Origin: Desulfarculales bacterium | GTDB lineage: Bacteria; Desulfobacterota; Desulfarculia; Desulfarculales; Desulfarculaceae | Assembly (NCBI GenBank): GCA_031267815.1 | Contig: JAIRYI010000097.1 | Span: 1-33,604 of the forward strand | DNA length: 33,604 nt | Direction of reading: 5' to 3' | Part shown: piece after piece, positions 23,859-33,174 of the stretch | Layout: every line of letters begins with the position of its first letter | Position numbering within the stretch: position 1 is the stretch's first letter | Made by a program: the position numbers and the translations under genes | Notes under the pieces: model-generated | Database searches by the model: none | What the model was told of the DNA's origin: nothing | The model's input: only the letters and a program-made list of their open reading frames with translations

Positions 23859-26351
23859 TTAAAGACCTTCCGCCTGGCGGCGCAAAATAAGCTGAGAGGG
23901 GAGAGAAAAGGGGCAATGCCTGGGTGAAGAGAGAAAAGGGGTTATTTGCCAGCCTTCATCCTGGGCTTGCGCATGCAGGCATCCCTGGTTGGCGGTGGTA
24001 TAAATCATGGCGCCCGCGCCAGCGCTCCGGGCCAGGGAGTCGGCCCTGGGCATGCCGTGGCTGTTGACGCATCCGGCGGAGAAAATGACCGCTTGCGGCC
24101 GCAAACGCTCAAGAAACTCCTTGCCGCAGGAGTCTTTGCCGCCATGATGAGGGGCCAGGAGGAGATGTTTTCCCGAAGGAAAATCCCGCAGGTTCTTTTC
24201 CACCGCCGGGCCGTTGTCGCCGCTCAGCCAGAGCCAGTTATTCCGGCAGCCTATTCCCAGCCACAGGCTTAAGTCGTTGCTCCTTGGCGATGAATAGGTT
24301 TGAGGAGGCCACATAATCATAATTTCAGCTCCTCCCAGATCTGTTTTGCCCTGGCTCAGAACGCGTACTTTTACCTCTCTCTGCCGGGCCATATCCAACA
24401 AGGCCGCGTAGTTGAGGTTATTCTGTTCCCGGCCGTTTATCCATAGTTCTTTGGGGTTGAACCAGCGCAGTAAAAAAGGCATGCCGCTGAAATGATCATT
24501 TTCCGGATGGGATATGACCAGGATATCCAGGCGGCTGATCCCCATGCTCCACAAAAAAGGGGCGGCTATGCGCTGGCCGGGATCCAGAGATCCAGTAGTG
24601 CCGCAGTCAACCATCATCAGCTTTCCATCGGGCAGCTTGACCAGGGTCGCGCTGCCCTGGCCTACATCCAGAACCCAGGCTTCCAGGCGTTCATTATGGC
24701 TGGGGGAAGCGCTGGGGAGCAGCCACAGGCTTAAAGACAGAGCCAAGAGCAGTCCGGCGATCCACAGCCGCCACCTGAACGCGCCCGTCACCAACAGCAG
24801 GGAGGCTAAGTAAAATAAAATGACGCTGGGCAATCCGGGCCCGCCTATATAACTTACCGCTATGGGCAGCTTTGCCATTTCTTGGGCTATAGTCACCGTT
24901 AGCTGCGCCGGATACCAGACCAGACCCGTCAGCCAGGCTCCAAGGATGGGCCATAACAGGCTTGTCAGTCCTGCCAGCAGAGCCGCGGGCAGAAGCAGGG
25001 CGCCGGTAAGGGGAATAAAAATGAGATTGGCCAGTATGCTTAACCATGGTACCTGATGGAAATTAATTACCGTGACCGGCCAGAGAAAAACAGTGATAAT
25101 CATATTGAAAATGATGAAGCTCAAAGCAAGGGAGACAAGAGGGGGCAGTTTGAGCTTGTATCTGAAAAAGTCGGAAGCGGGCCGGGCGGCGGTTATGATG
25201 GCGCCGACCGCGATAAAGGAAAGCTGAAAGGAAATCGTAAACAGGGAATCGGGCCATAGGGCCAGGAGCAGGAGCGCGGCTATGCACAGCCCTCCGCCGG
25301 GCAGATAAGGGCGCTTGATCCACAGACTGGCGGCTATGCAGGCGGCCATGATTAGAGAGCGCAAGGTGGGAATAGAGGCGCCGCTCAACAAGGCGTAAGC
25401 CAGGGCGGGAATAAAAGCCAGAGATAAACTCAGGCGAGGCAGGTTGCAGTGGAGTAAAAGCCAGGTGGAGCGGCTGAATAAGAAACGTAAGATCATTGCC
25501 CCCCATCCCCACACCAGAGCCAAATGCAGGCCGCTGATGGAGAGCAAATGGGCAATGCCCAATTCGGAAAAAATATTGTTCAATTCGGGGCCGGTTTCGC
25601 TCCTTTGCCCCAAAGTCAGAGCTCTGATCAGGCCCCGGACAGGTCCGGGCGGCAAAGACTCCAGGCTGGCGGCCCATCGAAGGCGAATTTCTTCCAGCTT
25701 ATAATTAAAACCGTCCTTTTCCCCTACTAAAGTCAAAGCCGCTTTTTTGCCCGCGTGGGCCAGGGCATAGATATTTTCTCCGGCTCTGATTTTTACCCAG
25801 TCCGGGCTGCCGGGGTTGGCAAAATTGCTCAGGGGCCGTAAGCGCACCCAGGCGTTTATCACCTGGCCGGGACGCGGGCAGACAGAGTCGTGGCCTCCGG
25901 ACAGTTGCATGCCGCCCTGGGTTGGTTTGCCGTCCACATTTAAAGCTTCAGCCCTGACCTGCCAGCCATATTGGTTAGGCTCCCCGGCCCGGATTATTTC
26001 CATTTCCAGGCGGTGGTACTGATTGTCGGCAAAGTAACTGATATTATTGGGCGGCAATGGCCGCGTCTGCTGAAATCCCATCCAGAACGCGCCCAGGCAT
26101 AAAAAACTTAAGCTTAACAGAAGGATGGGAAAATATCCGCTGCGGCAGGCTGTCAGAATGCTCGCCAGCAAAGCGGCCAGGCCGGCCAGGAGCAAAGGAA
26201 ACCAAGGCAGGATATAGTTTCCGCTTACGCCTATGCCCAGGATCAGAGCCGCCAGCGGCATTGACAGGGGATGGGGCTGTTTGAAGGCTGCCAGGGTTTT
26301 GCTTAACAGGTTGCGGCCGGACAGAGGTATGGAGATGACAGGCAATGACAT
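23859..26351 (-). CDS. comEC: ComEC/Rec2-type DNA internalisation channel
   Basis: Inner-membrane channel for uptake of single-stranded DNA in natural transformation. 830 residues. The layout is N-terminal membrane helices plus a DUF4131-like soluble part (about 30-220), the Competence membrane domain with LLSISGLHLALV near 269-280 and many helices to about 550, then a C-terminal metallo-beta-lactamase-like domain with LDVGQGSATLV, HPENDHFSG near 615 and APHHGG. All three parts are intact, so the protein should be functional. No ribosome site is clear for the ATG at 26351; Met31 is an alternative start. No other competence gene lies in the window. Confidence 0.94.
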   Translation of the reverse strand: MSLPVISIPLSGRNLLSKTLAAFKQPHPLSMPLAALILGIGVSGNYILPWFPLLLAGLAALLASILTACRSGYFPILLLSLSFLCLGAFWMGFQQTRPLPPNNISYFADNQYHRLEMEIIRAGEPNQYGWQVRAEALNVDGKPTQGGMQLSGGHDSVCPRPGQVINAWVRLRPLSNFANPGSPDWVKIRAGENIYALAHAGKKAALTLVGEKDGFNYKLEEIRLRWAASLESLPPGPVRGLIRALTLGQRSETGPELNNIFSELGIAHLLSISGLHLALVWGWGAMILRFLFSRSTWLLLHCNLPRLSLSLAFIPALAYALLSGASIPTLRSLIMAACIAASLWIKRPYLPGGGLCIAALLLLALWPDSLFTISFQLSFIAVGAIITAARPASDFFRYKLKLPPLVSLALSFIIFNMIITVFLWPVTVINFHQVPWLSILANLIFIPLTGALLLPAALLAGLTSLLWPILGAWLTGLVWYPAQLTVTIAQEMAKLPIAVSYIGGPGLPSVILFYLASLLLVTGAFRWRLWIAGLLLALSLSLWLLPSASPSHNERLEAWVLDVGQGSATLVKLPDGKLMMVDCGTTGSLDPGQRIAAPFLWSMGISRLDILVISHPENDHFSGMPFLLRWFNPKELWINGREQNNLNYAALLDMARQREVKVRVLSQGKTDLGGAEIMIMWPPQTYSSPRSNDLSLWLGIGCRNNWLWLSGDNGPAVEKNLRDFPSGKHLLLAPHHGGKDSCGKEFLERLRPQAVIFSAGCVNSHGMPRADSLARSAGAGAMIYTTANQGCLHAQAQDEGWQITPFLSSPRHCPFSLPSQLILRRQAEGL

Positions 26352-26868
26352 TTAACTTGCCGGTTCAGCGGCACTTCAGGCAAAAGCTCATAGAAATGAG
26401 ACAGCGCGGCCAGATCGCTTGAGGCATGAGTTTGCTCCTTACTTGGCCTGCGCCCCCAGTTTAAGAGGGCGGGCAAATAATTTTACCCTTAAATCAAACA
26501 GGCGGCTTTGAAAAATATAAAATGTACTGATATTACAGCATAATTTTAGGAAAAGGCCTATTTTTCACGATAACTGCGGCCAGATTTGTAAGCAGTATTA
26601 CGGTCTGAAGACCGCGGATGACATACAAGGTATGTTGAAGGAGATGTTGGGCGGCATGCTCCAGGAGATGCTTTAAGCGGCGCTCCTTACTCGGGGTCGA
26701 AGATGTTTCTTAGCCGCCAGAAGCCGGGAACTAACCGTCATGACTAAACCGCTTTTACGGGTGGCCGGTTTATGAGCGGGGCGGGCAGCAATTTGCGCGT
26801 CTCCTGGAATATTTTAATCCGGCTTTGGAGGTAATTTTTCTGTTCAGTGATGACGCGGCCAGTCAGGC
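26352..26868. other. Gene-poor gap between comEC and rpsI with decayed sequence
   Basis: No intact gene is visible in about 517 bases. The middle holds an IS256-type transposase remnant (26590-26676). A second plus-strand open stretch ends at 26873 and reads as plausible protein (YERGGQQFARLLEYFNP and ending [10 protein letters not shown]) but has no clear start and no family I recognise. On the minus strand just above comEC, AAGGAG followed by an ATG leads only to a 20-codon frame. Confidence 0.5.
26590..26676 (+). pseudogene. Remnant of an IS256-family transposase, N-terminal part
   Basis: The frame reads KQYYGLKTADDIQGMLKEML then GGMLQEML and stops. IS256-type transposases have near their N-terminus a segment of the form KTAEDIQ-x-LKDL-GxTIQEMLEAEM. 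The match is ordered and close, and the TAA at 26674-26676 falls where GAA (Glu) would be expected, so a single G-to-T change could have made it. Nothing recognisable as IS256 follows, so the rest has been lost. Short length limits certainty. Confidence 0.55.
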
Positions 26869-27261
26869 TTAACGTTTGGAATACTGGAAACGGGCTCTGG
26901 CGCCGCGCTGTCCGTATTTCTTCCGTTCTTTTTTGCGTGAGTCTCTGGTGAGAAAGCCGGATCTTTTAAGCAGTTGCCGCAAATCAGGATTGAAGTTAAG
27001 CAGGGCGCGGGCAATGCCATGGCGGATAGCACCGGCCTGCCCGCTGGCGCCGCCGCCGCGCACAGAGGCAATGACGTCGAATTTATCCGCTGTTTCAGTG
27101 AGAACCAGGGGGTTACGCAAAATCATGGAATCAGTCTGGCGACCGAAAAACTGTTCCACCGGACGGGTATTGACCGTCACTTTACCTGAACCTGCCACCA
27201 GCCAGCAACGGGCTACCGCCGTCTTTCTTCTGCCGGTCGCGTAATAACGGGTCTCAGCCAT
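26869..27261 (-). CDS. rpsI: 30S ribosomal protein S9
   Basis: 130-residue small-subunit protein whose C-terminal tail contacts the P-site tRNA. It shows the [12 protein letters not shown] start, [19 protein letters not shown] and the conserved end [17 protein letters not shown]. It lies one base after the rplM stop, the standard rplM-rpsI pair. Confidence 0.98.
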   Translation of the reverse strand: MAETRYYATGRRKTAVARCWLVAGSGKVTVNTRPVEQFFGRQTDSMILRNPLVLTETADKFDVIASVRGGGASGQAGAIRHGIARALLNFNPDLRQLLKRSGFLTRDSRKKERKKYGQRGARARFQYSKR

Positions 27262-27262
27262 A

Positions 27263-27703
27263 TTACAATAACTCCTTCAACGATAACTCAGCCGGCTGCT
27301 GGGCTATATGGGGATGGGCAGGCCCGCTGTATATTTTAAGTTTTTTGATAAGCTGGCGGCCCAGGCGATTTTTGGGCAACATACCCCGCACCGCTTCTCT
27401 GAGCAACTTTTCCGGAGTCTTTTCCTGGAGGTTTTTGGCTGTAACCGAAGTCATGCCGCCCGGATAGCCGCTGTGCTGATAATACATCTTTTGCTCCGGC
27501 TTGCGGCCGGAGAGTTTTATCTTTTCGGCATTGACCACCACTATAAAATCGCCGGTGTCCAGATGGGGGGTGAAAATAGCTTTATGTTTGCCCCGCAGGC
27601 GGGATGCCACAATACTGGCCAGCCGGCCCAGAACCGCCTCCCGACCGTCTATGACAAACCATTGCCGTTGGATTTTATCAATTTCAGGTAAATGAGTCTT
27701 CAT
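27263..27703 (-). CDS. rplM: 50S ribosomal protein L13
   Basis: 146-residue large-subunit assembly protein. Typical motifs are present: [36 protein letters not shown] split around 39-59, [13 protein letters not shown] and the C-terminal [15 protein letters not shown]. It is first in the rplM-rpsI operon, with a clear promoter about 110-135 bases upstream. Confidence 0.98.
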   Translation of the reverse strand: MKTHLPEIDKIQRQWFVIDGREAVLGRLASIVASRLRGKHKAIFTPHLDTGDFIVVVNAEKIKLSGRKPEQKMYYQHSGYPGGMTSVTAKNLQEKTPEKLLREAVRGMLPKNRLGRQLIKKLKIYSGPAHPHIAQQPAELSLKELL

Positions 27704-27810
27704 GGGCCGCCTTCAATACTTAAAAAATATGTTAATAACCCGAGCTTATACCCTGTCTGCCCTGACGGGGCTTGTCATAAGGACTGCCTATTGCGCGTAT
27801 TAAAGTCATA

Positions 27811-27839
27811 TTTATACGGTATTGCGTTGGTAATGTCAA
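27811..27839 (-). promoter_or_regulatory. Sigma-70 type promoter for rplM-rpsI
   Basis: On the minus strand TTGACA (27834-27839) and TATAAA (27811-27816) are separated by exactly 17 bases. Transcription would start near 27804, leaving a leader of about 100 bases before rplM. The leader contains a short GCCC/GGGC stem at 27759-27771; L13 autoregulates its leader in E. coli, but that is only a suggestion here. Confidence 0.8.
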
Positions 27840-27989
27840 GATAAAAAAGTCTTCGCGTCTTTTTAAAACCGTTTCATTGCAAGCGCGGCCTCTTGGTGTA
27901 AACGGCTCTAAAGGGGATCTCAACTGTTTATGACTTCCCGCCTTTCCAGAGATTGCTCCGCCTGTGAGGCAGATTGGGAAAAAGTGTTT

Positions 27990-28838
27990 TCAGGCAACGG
28001 TTATGTCCATGTTGTCAATCAGGCGTACCGGCCCCACCTGAGCCGCTATCAGTATCCGGGCCGGGCCACCCAGGCGGGCGACTGGCTGTAAGGTGTGGGC
28101 GGATACTATTTCCAAATAATCCAGGGTCAGGCCGGCCTGTCCGGTCAGGGCCTGTTTCCCTAATTGCAGCAACTTGCCGACTTCGCGCTCGCCGGCATGA
28201 GCCGCCTCGGTCACGGCGGTAAGCGTCTGACTTAAAATCAGGGCCTGTTTTTTTTCTTTTTCATTCAAACGCAGGTTGCGGCTGCTTAGAGCCAGACCGC
28301 TTTCTTCCCGGATTATAGGAACGGACAGGGGTTTTATGCTTAAATTAAGGTCGCGCACCATTTGTTCCACAATTTTGAATTGCTGAAAATCTTTTTCCCC
28401 GAACCAGGCGTAATGGGCCAGAGAGGCGTTAAAAAGTTTCAACACCACTGTAGCCATGCCGTCAAAATGGCCGGGGCGGGAAGCTCCGCACAGCCGGGCG
28501 GCCATTTCTCCAATATGTACTTTAGTTTGAAATCCCTGCGGGTACATGGCCTCCACTGTCGGAGCATAGATTACATCAACTCCCTGGGCTTCACAGACGG
28601 CCACGTCTTTGTCCCAGGAGCGGGGATAGCCGGCCAGATCGGAAGGGTTGTCAAATTGAATGGGATTGACGAATATGCTGACTGTCAGAACATCACAGGC
28701 CGGTCTGGCCGTGCGGAAAAGACCTGTATGGCCGGCGTGCAACGCTCCCATGGTGGGCACCAGGCTGATAATTTTGCCTTGTTCCCGCAGGGTTCGCATC
28801 CTTTTCTGCAATTCCTGGGGTGAGCGGAATATTTCCAT
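27990..28838 (-). CDS. panC: Pantothenate synthetase
   Basis: Joins pantoate and beta-alanine using ATP to make pantothenate (vitamin B5) for coenzyme A. 282 residues from the chosen ATG. The nucleotidyltransferase motif is PTMGALHAGH (His34 and His37 of the HxGH type), followed by VSIFVNPIQF, GxxRPGHFDG (ASRPGHFDGMATVV) and SSRNLRL, which acts like a KMSKS motif. I took the second ATG because AAAAGG lies eight bases before it, whereas the first ATG at 28844 is only two bases from that site. panB and panD are not in the window. Confidence 0.96.
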   Translation of the reverse strand: MEIFRSPQELQKRMRTLREQGKIISLVPTMGALHAGHTGLFRTARPACDVLTVSIFVNPIQFDNPSDLAGYPRSWDKDVAVCEAQGVDVIYAPTVEAMYPQGFQTKVHIGEMAARLCGASRPGHFDGMATVVLKLFNASLAHYAWFGEKDFQQFKIVEQMVRDLNLSIKPLSVPIIREESGLALSSRNLRLNEKEKKQALILSQTLTAVTEAAHAGEREVGKLLQLGKQALTGQAGLTLDYLEIVSAHTLQPVARLGGPARILIAAQVGPVRLIDNMDITVA

Positions 28839-28939
28839 GATCATAACCTTTTAACTATATGTTTGCTTAAGCGTTTCCGGGTACAAGAATACTCTTGGCA
28901 ACCGGTAAAATTCAAGTTAAAAATCATCGGGAGTTATTA

Positions 28940-29770
28940 TTATTTGCGCAACCCGCGCAGTGCCTGGGCCAGCCGCCGCAGGCCGGCTATGTCCAGAGTT
29001 TCACCCCGGCACTTGAGGTCAAAGCCGTTTTCCTGCAACAGCGAGGCCAGCCGGTTTTTATCCTCCGCCAGAGAGGCGCTCAAACTGTTAAGCAATATTT
29101 TGCGCCGGTTGGCGAAAGCGGCGCGCACCACCTGGCTGAACCACGCGTATTCCTCGTCCGGCACCAGAGGCGAAGGGAGAGGAGTCAGGGTCAATACCAG
29201 ACTGTCCACCGCGGGCCGGGGGAAAAAATTATCCGGTCCCACGTAAAAATGCTCTTCTATCCGGCACAGGCTCTGCACCATTACGCTTAAACGGCTGTAA
29301 ACCCGGGCGCCGGGACGGGCGTTCAGGCGCAGGGCCAGATCTTTTTGCAGCATTAAAGTGGCGCTCTGCCAATGCGGTATATTTTCCATCATGTTAAATA
29401 AAAGAGGGCTGCTGAGGGCATAAGGCAGATTGGCCACAATTTTTACCTGCCGGGTCAGATCCTTCCAGGTAAAAGTCAAAGCATCCTGGAGTACGGCCCT
29501 GGCTTGGCCGTAAGAGGCCAGCATCCGCTCCAAAATTTGATATACGCCCCGATCTATTTCCAGGGCGATAACCTGCCCCGCCTGCTGGGCCAGAGGTACA
29601 GTCAGAGCGCCCAGGCCGGCGCCGATTTCCACTACTGTATCCTCACTTCTGACGCGCGCGGCATTGACAATTGCCGAGGCAATAGCCGGGTTGGTCAGAT
29701 AATTCTGTCCTTTGCGTTTGCTGGCGTAGAGACTGTGTTCTTTTAGCACAGAAGCGGGATGGCGCGGCAT
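28940..29770 (-). CDS. rsmA: 16S rRNA dimethyladenosine transferase RsmA/KsgA
   Basis: Methylates the two adjacent adenines near the 3' end of 16S rRNA late in 30S assembly. 276 residues. It has GQNYL (21-25), the SAM-binding EIGAGLGALT (48-57), LEIDRG and the catalytic NLPY (114-117). Its ATG shares one base with the tsaD stop, so the two are coupled. Confidence 0.97.
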   Translation of the reverse strand: MPRHPASVLKEHSLYASKRKGQNYLTNPAIASAIVNAARVRSEDTVVEIGAGLGALTVPLAQQAGQVIALEIDRGVYQILERMLASYGQARAVLQDALTFTWKDLTRQVKIVANLPYALSSPLLFNMMENIPHWQSATLMLQKDLALRLNARPGARVYSRLSVMVQSLCRIEEHFYVGPDNFFPRPAVDSLVLTLTPLPSPLVPDEEYAWFSQVVRAAFANRRKILLNSLSASLAEDKNRLASLLQENGFDLKCRGETLDIAGLRRLAQALRGLRK

Positions 29771-30816
29771 CAGGGCAAAGCCCCTCCCCGGGGCAGGCGG
29801 CTGACAGCGTCAGCCGCCGGGTCAAGACGCCGGCCGGCGCGCAAAGCGTGAGCCCCGGCTGCCGCGATCATGGCCGCGTTGTCCGTACACAGCTCAGGGG
29901 GAGCCAGACTGACGCCCAGTCCATGTTCGGAGGCTGCCTGCCGGAAAGCTTCCCGCAGGCGGGAATTGCAGGCTACTCCGCCTGACAGAGTCCAATGCTT
30001 CACCCCGGTCCGGCTGGTGGCGGCCAGCATTTTGCGAACCAGGATATCTACTATGGCTTCCTGCAGAGAAGCGCAAATGTCCGCCAGATTGGCGCTGATA
30101 TAGTCCTGGCCGTGGCTTTGCCGGAAATGCCAGACAGCGGTTTTAAAGCCGGAGAATGAAAAATTGAGACTGCCGTCATGCGCCAGGGGACGGGGAAATT
30201 CATAGGCCCGGCGATTACCCTGACGCGCCAGATGGTCTATAGTCACCCCGCCCGGATAATCCAGGCCCAGAAGTTTACCTGCTTTGTCAAAGGCTTCTCC
30301 CGCCGCGTCGTCTACCGTGCGGCCCAGTTCGGTGCGTGTAAAATGGTCCCGCACCAGATAGATGCTTGTATGCCCGCCGCTGACCAGAAGAGCCAGATGA
30401 GGAAACGGCGGAGGGTTCGCGCTTAATTCCAGGGCGCACAGATGACCTTCCAAATGGCTTACTCCCACAATAGGCAGCCCCGCGGCAAAAGCCGCCGTCT
30501 TGGCCCAGGAAAATCCCGTAAGCAGCGCGCCCAAAAGCCCGGGGCCCTGGGTTACGGCAATGCCGCTTAAATTTTGAAAAGTTAAGCCGGTCTGACGCAG
30601 GGCGCCGTCAACCAGCGGCAGGATATTATGGAGATGGCGGCGGCTGGCTATTTCCGGGACCACTCCGCCAAAGGGGGCATGATCTTTTATCTGGCTGGCG
30701 ACAAGGCTTACCAGTATCTGCCGTCCGGAAGCCACAATTGCCGCCGCGGTTTCATCGCAGGAAGTTTCTATGCCCAGCACCAGACGGCCGGGATCGCGGT
30801 CAGGGGAGTTTACCAT
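29770..30816 (-). CDS. tsaD: tRNA N6-threonylcarbamoyladenosine transferase TsaD
   Basis: Transfers the threonylcarbamoyl group to A37 of ANN-decoding tRNAs. 348 residues. It shows the ASKHA fold motifs GIETSCDETAAA (15-26), the metal-binding His121 and His125 in SHLEGHL, VSGGHTSIYLV, DDAAGEAFDK and LSGGVACNSRLR. No ribosome site is clear for the ATG at 30816. tsaE lies three genes upstream on the same strand; tsaB is not in the window. Confidence 0.97.
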   Translation of the reverse strand: MVNSPDRDPGRLVLGIETSCDETAAAIVASGRQILVSLVASQIKDHAPFGGVVPEIASRRHLHNILPLVDGALRQTGLTFQNLSGIAVTQGPGLLGALLTGFSWAKTAAFAAGLPIVGVSHLEGHLCALELSANPPPFPHLALLVSGGHTSIYLVRDHFTRTELGRTVDDAAGEAFDKAGKLLGLDYPGGVTIDHLARQGNRRAYEFPRPLAHDGSLNFSFSGFKTAVWHFRQSHGQDYISANLADICASLQEAIVDILVRKMLAATSRTGVKHWTLSGGVACNSRLREAFRQAASEHGLGVSLAPPELCTDNAAMIAAAGAHALRAGRRLDPAADAVSRLPRGGALP

Positions 30817-30859
30817 GGCTTAAAGTAAAGCTTGACAGTTGTCCTGCCGGCCGGGACCG

Positions 30860-31894
30860 TCATGTTTTTTCTCCCAGACGGCCGGCGTAAAATTGCTCGG
30901 CCAGGGTTACTTCCTCACGGCTGCCGATAATCAGAGGCACTCGCTGGTGCAGTTTCTCCGGTTCTATATCCATGATTCTTTCCCGTCCGGTGGAGGCTAC
31001 TCCTCCCGCCTGTTCGGCGATAAAGGCCAGAGGCGCGCATTCATAGAGAAGTCGCAGCTTGCCGGTGGGTTTTTTGGGGTCACGGCTGTCCGCCGGGTAG
31101 AGAAATACGCCCCCATAAAGAAGGGTGCGGTGAAAATCGGAGACCAGAGAACCTACATAGCGCAAGCTGTATGCCGGCTTGGCGCCCATCGGCGAACGCA
31201 GATGGTTGAGATAATGTTTGGTGGCCGGCTCCCAGTAATCCCAGTTGCCCATATTGGCGGAAAATATGTTGCCGGGCGAAGGCATTTTTATATTGGGATG
31301 GCTGAGCAGAAAATCGCCGATGGAAGGGTCAAGGGTAAAGCCGCTGACGCCGGTGCCGGTGGTGTAGACCATCATGGTGGAAGATCCGTAGAGAAAATAG
31401 CCGGCCGCCACCTGCATATAGCCTGGCTGGAGGATGTCGCTCTCATCATATTTCCCCGCGGGCGTGTCGCTGCGCTTGCGCAGGATGCTGAAAATAGTGC
31501 CTATGGGGATATTGGCGTCGATATTGCTGGAGCCGTCCAGAGGATCAAAAAGGACTATATAGTTGCCGCTCCGGTAGCCGTCGGGAACGTTCATGGGTAC
31601 CGGTTCTTCCTCCGAACCAAGAGCGCAAATGTGGCCGCTGTGGAATAAGCGGCGGGTGACCACATCGTTGGCGAAATCATCAAGTTTGCGTACCTGTTCT
31701 CCCTGCACGTTATCATTGCCGGTCAGTCCCAGAATTTCCGCCAGACCGGCCTTGTTGACCTCGCGGTTGATGATTTTAGCCGCCAGAATAAGCTCATTGA
31801 TAAGGCGGGTAAAAGCTCCGGTGGCTCCGCCGTGTTCAGCCTGCTGGCTGAGCAGATGCTGGGTTACCGTTGTGCCTATTTCGCCAGCACTCAT
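30860..31894 (-). CDS. fbp: Fructose-1,6-bisphosphatase, class I
   Basis: Gluconeogenic phosphatase, 344 residues. It has the metal-binding FDPLDGSSN (116-124), GSEEEP (93-98), YRSGNYIV, and the C-terminal GGVASTGRERIMDIEPEKLH that completes the substrate site. A GGAGG ribosome site lies seven bases before the ATG. lysC is 30 bases upstream on the same strand. Presence of this enzyme fits growth on organic acids or CO2, without proving it. Confidence 0.97.
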   Translation of the reverse strand: MSAGEIGTTVTQHLLSQQAEHGGATGAFTRLINELILAAKIINREVNKAGLAEILGLTGNDNVQGEQVRKLDDFANDVVTRRLFHSGHICALGSEEEPVPMNVPDGYRSGNYIVLFDPLDGSSNIDANIPIGTIFSILRKRSDTPAGKYDESDILQPGYMQVAAGYFLYGSSTMMVYTTGTGVSGFTLDPSIGDFLLSHPNIKMPSPGNIFSANMGNWDYWEPATKHYLNHLRSPMGAKPAYSLRYVGSLVSDFHRTLLYGGVFLYPADSRDPKKPTGKLRLLYECAPLAFIAEQAGGVASTGRERIMDIEPEKLHQRVPLIIGSREEVTLAEQFYAGRLGEKT

Positions 31895-31924
31895 AAGCTG
31901 CCTCCATAAGTTATGGGGTTGTGG

Positions 31925-33166
31925 TTATGCCTCGGCCTGGGGCGGATTGTCCTTGTCCAGGCCAAAGGCCTCATGGAGGCTGCGCACCGCCAGTTCCGTA
32001 TATTTTTCGTCAATCACACAGGATATTTTTATCTCGCTGGTGGATATCAACTGAATATTAATATTTTCGCGGGCAAGCACATCAAACATTTTAGTGGCCA
32101 CTCCGGAGTGATTGCGCATACCTATGCCCACAATGGAAACTTTGGCGATATCAGTATCGCCTTCCAGTTTGCCGGCTTTGAACATAGGGATTATCTGACT
32201 TTCCAGAATGGTCATGGCTCGCTGGAAATCGGTTTTGGGCACAGTGAAGGTGAGGTCGGTATAGCCTTCTTTGCTTATGTTCTGGACGATGACGTCTATA
32301 ACAATGCCGGCTTCGGCAACAGGAGCAAAAAGCTTATAGGCTGTTCCCGGATGATCCGGCACCTGGGAGATGCGGATGCGGGCGTCGTTTTTATTATAAG
32401 TGACGCCGCGAACGGTAAGTTTTTCATCAATAATATTCTCAGGTACAACCATGGTGCCCTCCTGGTCGCTGAAAGTGGAACGGACATGAACATGGACTCC
32501 GAATTTGGCCGCCATGGCCACAGAGCGGATATCAAGAACTTTAGCGCCCAAAGAGGCCATTTCCAACATTTCTTCATAGGATATTTGGCGGAGTTTCCTG
32601 GCTTTGGCAACCATGTTGGGGTCGGCGGTATAGACTCCTTCCACATCGGTGTAAATTTCGCATAAATCGGCCTTGAGGGCAGCGGCCAGGGCCACCGCGG
32701 TGGTGTCGCTGCCGCCCCGGCCCAAGGTAGTGACGTCGCCCTGGGTGTCCAGGCCCTGAAAACCGGCCACCGCCACCAGCACCCCCCGGTTAAGCATATC
32801 CTCTATGCGGGCGGTGTTTACGCTGGTAATGCGGGCCCGGCCGAACATGTTATCGGTTTTTATGGATGCCTGGAAGCCCAGCAACGAGTGGGCGTGCATT
32901 CCCAGATCTTTGGCGGCCATGCTGAACAAAGCTATGGATTGCTGTTCGCCGGTGGCCATGAGTACGTCAAGTTCTCTGGAATCAGGCTGGGGGCTCATCT
33001 GATGGGCCAAATTTATGAGGGCATTGGTGACCCCGGCCATGGCCGAAAGCACTACCACAATTTTGTGCCCTTGCTCATAAACCGTCTTGACCCGTTGGGC
33101 CACATTTTTGATGCGTTCAATGTCGCCTACCGAGGTGCCGCCGTATTTTTGGACAATCAGGGCCAT
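31925..33166 (-). CDS. lysC: Aspartate kinase
   Basis: First step of the lysine, threonine and methionine pathway. 413 residues. It has the N-terminal KYGGTSVG (7-14), VVVLSAMAGVTNALI, TLGRGGSDTTAVALAA and YTDVEGVYTADPN of the amino-acid kinase domain. Two C-terminal ACT domains (about 265-335 and 345-405) are present, which indicate allosteric control by lysine and/or threonine. It is the monofunctional alpha-subunit type. tsaE ends nine bases upstream, so the genes are probably co-transcribed. Confidence 0.97.
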   Translation of the reverse strand: MALIVQKYGGTSVGDIERIKNVAQRVKTVYEQGHKIVVVLSAMAGVTNALINLAHQMSPQPDSRELDVLMATGEQQSIALFSMAAKDLGMHAHSLLGFQASIKTDNMFGRARITSVNTARIEDMLNRGVLVAVAGFQGLDTQGDVTTLGRGGSDTTAVALAAALKADLCEIYTDVEGVYTADPNMVAKARKLRQISYEEMLEMASLGAKVLDIRSVAMAAKFGVHVHVRSTFSDQEGTMVVPENIIDEKLTVRGVTYNKNDARIRISQVPDHPGTAYKLFAPVAEAGIVIDVIVQNISKEGYTDLTFTVPKTDFQRAMTILESQIIPMFKAGKLEGDTDIAKVSIVGIGMRNHSGVATKMFDVLARENINIQLISTSEIKISCVIDEKYTELAVRSLHEAFGLDKDNPPQAEA

Positions 33167-33174
33167 TTGCTTAA

